Shown here piece after piece: positions 57,806 through 64,000 of a stretch of DNA of 64,000 bases. Under the pieces are notes generated by a model, which worked only from the letters and a program-made list of their open reading frames with translations, was not told the origin of the DNA and did no database searches. The stretch lies in assembly GCA_963853835.1 (NCBI GenBank), contig OY970827.1, positions 79,377,234 through 79,441,233 on the forward strand, read 5' to 3'. Source of the stretch: Calendula officinalis. Lineage: Eukaryota > Streptophyta > Magnoliopsida > Asterales > Asteraceae. Position 1 is the first letter of the stretch. Each line of letters opens with the position of its first letter. Both the position numbers and the translations under genes were made by a program.

Positions 57806-58336
57806 ATGTCGACGCCATCACCATCAACAACTACCGCCGGCCAAATCCGGCAGTCCCTCCGCCCATGGTTGAACGACTTCCTGTCATTATCTTCCCTATC
57901 TATCCCAATCTCCTTCGCCGAAGTCTCCCTTCGTATCCAGAAAAACCTTCACACCTTCCGCGCAAATTACCTACTCATCGCATTACTCATCTTCTTGTTA
58001 ACCCTAATTCGCCATCCAATCACCTTAATCTTCTTCATCATCATCATTGTCGCTTCGATTTACCTGGTTTTTTCCAGGGACGAGCCTTTGGTTGTTTTCG
58101 ATTTTGAAATCAGCCAACAATTGCTATTGATTTTGTTATCCGTGGTTACATTCGTTGCCGTAGCTGTGACTAGTATTTGGTCGGAGATTATTCTATCGGT
58201 GTTGATCACGGCACTTGTTGTTTGCTTGCACGCGATTTTGCGGACTCCTGATGAGATGGAATCGCCGTATGGGGCATTGCTATCAGTTGTGGATGAAGAA
58301 GATTCATCTAGCCGAGGACCATATACTCTTGTCTGA
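57806..58336 (+). CDS. PRA1 family protein (prenylated Rab acceptor)
   Basis: A single-exon gene of 176 residues starting MSTPSPSTTTAGQIRQSLRP at the ATG 57806-57808. The conserved PRA1 core is visible: WLNDFLSLSSLSIPISFAEV, then RIQKNLHTFRANYLLIALLI, two paired hydrophobic regions (about residues 70-105 and 115-150) each able to form two membrane passes, and the HAILRTPDE motif before an acidic C-terminus (DEEDSSSRGPYTLV). Plant PRA1 proteins are small ER/Golgi/endosome membrane proteins that bind prenylated Rab GTPases and act in vesicle traffic. Lack of introns is normal for plant PRA1 genes. The subfamily appears to be B-like, with moderate certainty. An upstream in-frame stretch without ATG is 5' UTR. 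Confidence 0.93.
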   Translation: MSTPSPSTTTAGQIRQSLRPWLNDFLSLSSLSIPISFAEVSLRIQKNLHTFRANYLLIALLIFLLTLIRHPITLIFFIIIIVASIYLVFSRDEPLVVFDFEISQQLLLILLSVVTFVAVAVTSIWSEIILSVLITALVVCLHAILRTPDEMESPYGALLSVVDEEDSSSRGPYTLV

Positions 58337-60734
58337 TCATCAGGTTAGTAGAGAGGAATCTAAGACAAATTGTAGCCATTAGATTGATTGATTGACATTT
58401 GAAATAGCAAGCTTTGTGTCCATTTTGCTTTATTAGATTTTATTGTTTAGGGCTCTTTAATGTTTCTGATTGCAGAAATCAACAGTCAATTGTTGGCCTT
58501 CTGTTATTTTGCATTGAAGTATACAACAACTGGTGTAGTCCATTTGCCCAATGTTATCTCTCTGTTAGCTGTGATTATGTAAGCTTGCTTTATTTGGTTT
58601 TCAATCTTGCGGAAAAGATATCATGATTTCGGATATAATTCAATTTTGCAAGTATGTGTCAAAATTCCTACTTAAAAGTAATTATGCAACAAAAAACTTT
58701 TTCCTTTCCCTTTGAAGAACAGATTAAGAATCTTTGCTGAATTGACTGCTTAGTAGACGGGTGCCAACAGTTGGTTGGGAACGGTCTTAGGTGTTAGTGC
58801 TAGTATCGAATATCAATCATACATATGAAACTCGCTCTAGAACATGAGAAACTGTAAACATTATAAGCACTGAGAGATTTTCTAAGCTCTCTTTTTTGTG
58901 AAGAGATTCACATTCAATGGTGATTATAAGTGATAGTGTGGTGAATATTAGGGTTTCACAGGCAAAGAAAATTCCAGAATTGCAGCTACCTAGAATCTGA
59001 CTTCTTTAAATTGTCAGGTTTCTTCTCAATCACACACCAAGGCCAAATAGAAATTTCAAACATGCACTCTTTTCCTAATTGATCAAAAAATGTCCTAAAG
59101 CAAATACAAATATTTATATTTATACTATAGTCTAACCTAATGATTCGACTAACCTATTTAAAATTTGACTTAACCTCCTCATATCCACCTATGATTTTGT
59201 CATTTGTCTCTTGATTTTTAGGCTAGTGAATTAAATTATAGAATTAATTGCAAGAATAGTCCATGTGGTTTGACCAAATTGCACATTTGGTACTAGTAAT
59301 TTCGAAAGTGTAAGCGCAATACCAATTCTGGCAAACTTGGTCCGTTTTAGTCCATTCCCTGTGATGGTGTTGGTGGCTCTCCATTACTTAGGGGTATTTT
59401 CGTCATTCCTCATGTCGTCCCACCCTCTATCACCTCTGTCTGCACACGCACTAAAACACACACATTCAAACACACACTGAAATCCTCTCCGGCAGAAGTC
59501 CGGCCACTTTTCTTCAACACACGAGAACACAAATTCTCTAACAAATTCAAATTCAAATGAAGATGAAATAGATCTAACAAACCTTGGGTAGAAGCAGAAG
59601 AAGAAAACATGGGGTGGGGATTTCTTGATGGGTTTTAGGGTTGAAGAAGACAGACAAAAAAGAAAAGATGGTCAATTGCAAAAATCGTCCTTGTGGTTTG
59701 GTATTATTGGGGTGAAATGACAAAAATACCCTAACTAACGGGGAGCCACTAACACTGTCAGAGGGGATGGACTAAACCGAACCAAATTTGAAATATACGT
59801 ATAGTGAATGAGATATACTCCATATTGCGACCCGACTCGATCAACATAAGGAAGTTGAACATAGAACATCGAATGAAATGGATATGTATTGACTATCGAG
59901 AGGTCTGATCAAGTTAAAATTTACAACCGTAAAGATCATTATGGCTGATCAAGTTAATAATTACTACCATAAATATCATTATGGCATCTTAACCGTAATA
60001 TAAGAATTACTAAAAAACCCTAATATAACCCTAATCATATCTAGTAAGTAATAAAACTAATTTAAACAATATCAATACTGATCTAATTAAGCAGTTGTTC
60101 ATAAACCGGATAACCAATTTATTTATGAACTGATCAAAATGGTGCAAATCTTAGACCCATTAATTTTTGGGCAAATGTCACGAGATAGCAATAAGTAGTG
60201 GTGCATTTTGGTAATTATAACATTTGAAGGATTGTTTTAGTAATTACAAGTTTTTGAGCCAACGTACTTTGGTAATTAAAGTTCTCTTCGTCATATGGTA
60301 ATTAAAACGGTCTTTTTTGGCGCGATATATCGTACTCTTTTTTTTTAAACGTTTGTAAGCGTTATAATTGTCAAAGTAGGCCTACTAAAAATTTGTAATT
60401 ACTACAAAGGACCTTAAAAGTTACAATTATTAAAACAAACATAGTCTATTCGTCTAAACCATATTAGAACTTTATGACAAGAAACAACCTTTTATTAGAG
60501 GCAAACTTAGAACAATGGGGTTTGGTTCGTTGGAATGGAATGGAATTTAGGGGAATTAGAATCCAATTCCATCATATTCTAGTATTTGGTTCAAAAAAAC
60601 ACATGGAATTGGATTTTTGAATGATACAAACATTCCATCAAATGAAGTAATCTCAATTCCATCCAAATGTTGATGAAATTGAATTCCAAGATGGAATATT
60701 CTTTTACCTTTATGCTCTTCATACCTACTAACAC

Positions 60735-61105
60735 AACCACCATATCCCATCGCCGCCGCCGCCACCCACCGCCGCCACCCACCGCCATCGCCACCACCAC
60801 CACCTCCACCACCCACGGCCACCACCACCAACCGCGACCGCCATCACCACCACCACTACCCACGACTACCCCCACCAACCGCCACCGCCACCACCACCTC
60901 CACCACCAACCACCCACCGCCACCACCACTAATCGCCACTTCCATCACCACCACCACTACCCACGGCCACCCTCATCGCCACCACCACCTCTACCACCAA
61001 CGACCACCTCTACCACCAACGGCCACCACCATCGCCACCATCACCCACCACCACCACCCACCGCCACCTCCACCTCCACCACCGACCACCACCACCATCA
61101 CATCA
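60735..61105. repeat. CCA/CCG/CCT-rich trinucleotide array
   Basis: About 370 bp of degenerate ccaccaccaccatcgccacc units. Flanks contain ggaatggaatggaat and attccatc motifs (60,530-60,700), suggesting the array lies within a transposon of the GGAATGGAAT type. Long open frames on both strands here are a by-product of the repeat. Confidence 0.85.
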
Positions 61106-62502
61106 AAAGTTCAAAACAGGTAATTCATGGTGGAACACATTGGAGAATCCGCAGATGAATAAAAGGGTGGAAAATATGTCTTTGCTGACCAGTTGAAAAA
61201 ATAGTTTTCCTCCTGATTTTTATGTTTAGCGTATCTTAAATATCACATGATGCTGCAAAAAATAAAAAATAATCAAATTATGTCACATGTTAATGGAAAA
61301 GAGTTTTAATTTGTCATGGCGTTATTTCTTTCTTTTACTAAAATGCTTCTTTTAAACTAATGTAAATAATAATTCGAGACCAATATATTGTAACACGAGA
61401 AATGTTGTTAATGCAAATCATTTGTGCCTTCTTTTTGTTGTTACTTAAAAATAAGAAAATCTACGTTTGTTTAAGGTAAAGTTTGGAAATAGAACAATTC
61501 CTTATGTCGTGTATCTTCGATTAATGCAGCCTCAGATGCTATGTTTCAGTTCTCGATTCTAGTATTGAGCGAAAGGTTATACCTATAAGTTCAGTATTCA
61601 AGGTCAACAACCCTAGTCCACTAGTACCAATAGGCAGGAATCAACAACACGAAAACTTTGTTAAAAATTCTCCGTTTATTTTAGCAGGCTTAGGACTAAA
61701 AGAATGGTTAGGACAACAAACATCCATCTCGTTTGTATTTTGGAAACCCGTATAACCATCGAAGGCTGTTGAAGTGACTAATTCCTGGAAACGGGAAGCA
61801 TTGAGAACAAAGAAATTGTTGGAGTTATCATTTCTCTCTATGTGTAGTCCACTAATTCTGTTTTCTCATGACATCTTTTGATTTTGACACTTATCTTGGT
61901 CAAAAGAGTAGGCACATAAGTAGACGTAAATAACAGGCACAAATACTGTTTCTTATTGTAACACCAATAGATTTTAAACTGATATAATTGGTCAGGTCAG
62001 ATGGGGTTTACCCGAAGTACTTTTTATCTACTTCTTTTTCAATAGATAATTAATATGTAAAATGTAGCTACAATACTATAAAAGAATATGTATTAATAAA
62101 TTGCAATGACAATTAACAATAATCAGGAGCAATTATTATCAAACGCTGATCTATATTTGAGAGAACTAATTTTTTTACACGGACAATTACATATAGCATT
62201 ATCTAAAGTAAAAAGCACATTGGTGGTAACAAGGGGTGCGCAGATGCCCACCCTGAGATTCTTCCTATTAGTATTAGTTTTAGTGAGTTATATATGTTTT
62301 TTTTTTTTTATTTTCCTAACCTAAAGATATTAAAATATGGGTGATAATCAATACAAGTCGTATCTTAACTTATTGATTAATACATGGTATTTTGAAAACA
62401 TATAACCTTGAGTTGGAGTATCTTCCATACGCAGATTTTTACAACAATTTTTTTTTATATGTTTTCCTTGTTTCCTGTTTTATAATTTGTCTCTTCCTAT
62501 TT

Positions 62503-62849
62503 CCAACTTAATTTTCCTTTTCCGCTTCACCCAAGTTTCCTTATCTTTTTCATGGTGTAAAAAGGTTATGCTTATCAATTTATTTGATTACACATGCTTT
62601 CTAACTAGTGACATGTTAGCTCACATAATCTATATATGCACATTTAAAAAAAATTATTTGAAGTTAATAACAAAATCCAACTTAATTTTCCTTTCCTCTT
62701 CACCCAAGTTTCCTTATCTTTTTCATGGTGTAAAAATGTTATGCTTATCAATTTATTTGATTACACATGCTTTCTAACTAGTGGTATGTTAGCTCACATA
62801 ATCTATATATGGACATTTAAAAAAAATATTTGAAGTTAATAACAAAACT
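62503..62849. repeat. 174-bp tandem duplication
   Basis: Copies start ccaacttaattttccttttc (62503) and ccaacttaattttcctttcc (62677) and differ at only a few bases. Each ends tgaagttaataacaaaa. Confidence 0.9.
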
Positions 62850-62936
62850 GAATATGAATACGGATTAAGAATACAATATGTACGAAATATACCTTAATAA
62901 AAATTTATGTTAGTCCATATAAGTGCTAAAGAACGT

Positions 62937-62966
62937 GGGGGTGGGGTGGGGGGTTGGGGTGGGGGG
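62937..62966 (+). promoter_or_regulatory. G-run tract with quadruplex potential
   Basis: Five runs of four or more G (5, 4, 6, 4, 6) separated by 1-2 bases, about 520 bp upstream of the histone H1 start. The pattern meets the usual G-quadruplex rule. Any function is inference. Confidence 0.55.
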
Positions 62967-63336
62967 TTGAATAATAATAATAAAGATACAAGTGATTGTA
63001 GTACCATAATTAACAGTGGTGATTTTTACACCATAACTTTTATTGTATGTAGTATGTACCATAAGCATTGCTTAGTTAGATTGTACAGTTAGCTATTAAA
63101 CTAGTATATTATGGTATAAGCATTAAAATTTATGGCGTAGAAATGAATTCCCATAATTAACCGTTTAATAACCAACATAAAAACACACCTCACATTTAGC
63201 TTCCATTATACTCTAAACTGGCCTAGTTGGCTATCCGTGTGAAAACTTAATATTTAATCTCGATCGTTGGTTACTTTCAATCCAAAGGGTTTGATTTTGG
63301 CGGTTCCTTTTAAACTGAATCCGTGTCAAATGGTCT

Positions 63337-63345
63337 GCACCAATC
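63337..63345 (+). promoter_or_regulatory. CCAAT box upstream of histone H1
   Basis: ACCAATCAC lies about 140 bp before the H1 ATG, followed by a TATA-like AATAAATAG near 63,374. Motif and spacing fit a plant histone promoter but are not proof. Confidence 0.4.
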
Positions 63346-63481
63346 ACAGTTCGTCTTCTGAAAACCCACACGCAATAAATAGCCCACACCACATCCCATT
63401 TTGTTTACGCCATTAATCACAGTTTTCAAGCTTATCTTCCTCTATCTCACAGTAATACACACACATACAGAAGTAACAGTT

Positions 63482-64000
63482 ATGGCGTCCAAGAAAGCTA
63501 CTTCATCAGTTGCAGTTGCGAAGAAGGCTCCGGTCACCAAGAAATCGTCTCATCCTACTTACGCTGTGGTAAATTTTAATTACTTAATCTCTCCGTCACA
63601 CAGATTTTCTGAATTGTTGTAATTATTGTTAAAATTTTCGATGAATTAATTGACTGATGATTAAAATTAATTTGAAACCCTAGATGGTGAACGAAGCAAT
63701 TGTAGCGTTGAAGGAGCGGACTGGATCAAGTCAATACGCGATCGCCAAACACATCGAGGATAACCAGAAGGATCTGGCGCCTAATTTCAAAAAGCTTTTA
63801 CTCGTTCAATTGAAGAAACTTGTTGCAGCCGGAAAACTTACCAAGGTTAAGCACTCATTCAAGCTCAGCGCTGTTGCCAAACCAACAGCAACAAAAACAA
63901 CCAAACCGGCCACCGAGAAGAAAGCTCCGGCCACCAAAGTTGTCGCTAAGAAAGCTCCGGCGGAAAAGAAATCCAAATCTGGCGCTCAAGCGAAGGCGAC
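63482..64000 (+). CDS. Linker histone H1, 3' end beyond the window
   Basis: Two exons are visible, 63482..63568 and 63684 to the window edge, with a 115-bp GT-AG intron in phase 0. The start is MASKKATSSVAVAKKAPVTK. The globular winged-helix domain begins at HPTYAVMVNEAIVALKERTG and continues SSQYAIAKHIEDNQK and FKKLLLVQLKKLVAAGKLTK. The C-terminal tail is Lys/Ala/Pro-rich (KKAPAEKKSKSGAQAKAT) as expected. H1 binds linker DNA at the nucleosome dyad and compacts chromatin. The short N-terminal tail suggests a small H1 of the stress-inducible type, but the tail length cannot be judged from the visible part. An intron inside the start of the globular domain is usual for plant H1 genes. Confidence 0.93.

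Larger units (their letters stand above)
58337..63481. other. Intergenic 5.1 kb rich in repeats
   Basis: After the PRA1 3' UTR it holds a foldback-type relic (about 59,250-59,720, with ends like attgcaagaatagtccatgt and ttgcaaaaatcgtccttgtg), a CCA-rich array, a 174-bp tandem duplication and a G-rich tract. No convincing gene. Confidence 0.55.

Noticed and set aside
59410..59610. 66-codon minus-strand frame (MFSSSASTQGLLDLFHLHLN)
   Set aside because: Lies inside a foldback-type repeat with no recognisable domain, so it is probably chance.
60667..61158. A 163-codon frame rich in His, Pro and Thr, and long antisense Gly/Val/Trp frames
   Set aside because: These are translations of the CCA/CCG trinucleotide array, with no domain, no start context and openness in several frames.
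1..64000. CRISPR arrays, operons or a metabolic gene cluster
   Set aside because: The window is plant nuclear DNA. No regularly spaced repeats of CRISPR type are present, and neighbouring genes belong to unrelated pathways on alternating strands.

Overview
This window is nuclear plant DNA. The genes carry many GT-AG introns, the intergenic sequence is AT-rich, and the proteins include plant-specific families: EDS1, CIP7, a plant myosin-binding protein, a cytosolic neutral invertase and the plant p24 delta type. The many relics ending in 'acccgacccgttttgacc'-like motifs and the overall protein character suggest a eudicot, perhaps an asterid such as Asteraceae; that placement is an inference. 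All exon coordinates were read by eye from splice sites and checked for phase continuity.

Layout from left to right: last exon of a dynein light chain gene (+); a myosin-binding (GTD-binding) protein gene (-); a NOL9/GRC3-type polynucleotide kinase gene (-); an unrecognised coiled-coil gene (+); a complete EDS1 immune regulator gene (-) with a 3.8 kb intron holding a candidate Helitron; a tiny glycine-rich gene (-); an EDEM/MNS5-type alpha-mannosidase gene (+, 15 exons); a CDKAL1-type tRNA methylthiotransferase gene (-, 11 exons); a MYST histone acetyltransferase gene, HAM type (+, 9 exons); a p24 delta cargo receptor gene (-); a cytosolic neutral invertase gene (+) whose first exon is missing beside a 200-N assembly gap; a COP1-interacting protein 7-like gene (-, 11 exons); a single-exon PRA1 gene (+); and the start of a linker histone H1 gene (+) running off the right edge.

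The genes are independent housekeeping or regulatory genes, not an operon or a biosynthetic cluster. NOL9 and CDKAL1 act in rRNA processing and tRNA modification. MNS5, p24 delta and PRA1 act in the early secretory pathway. HAM and H1 act in chromatin.

The spaces and introns are full of short non-autonomous transposons that can be delimited from the sequence: Stowaway-type MITEs (one nested in another), Mutator-like foldback MITEs with 9-bp target duplications, hAT elements with 8-bp duplications (one nested in an older MITE), a tRNA-derived SINE with a 14-bp duplication, Helitron ends and a Ty3/gypsy remnant. I did not find a previously undescribed multi-gene system. The points most worth checking are the missing catalytic-type His in EDS1, the invertase gap, the possible unrecognised gene tail near 0.9-1.2 kb, and the well-bounded transposons.
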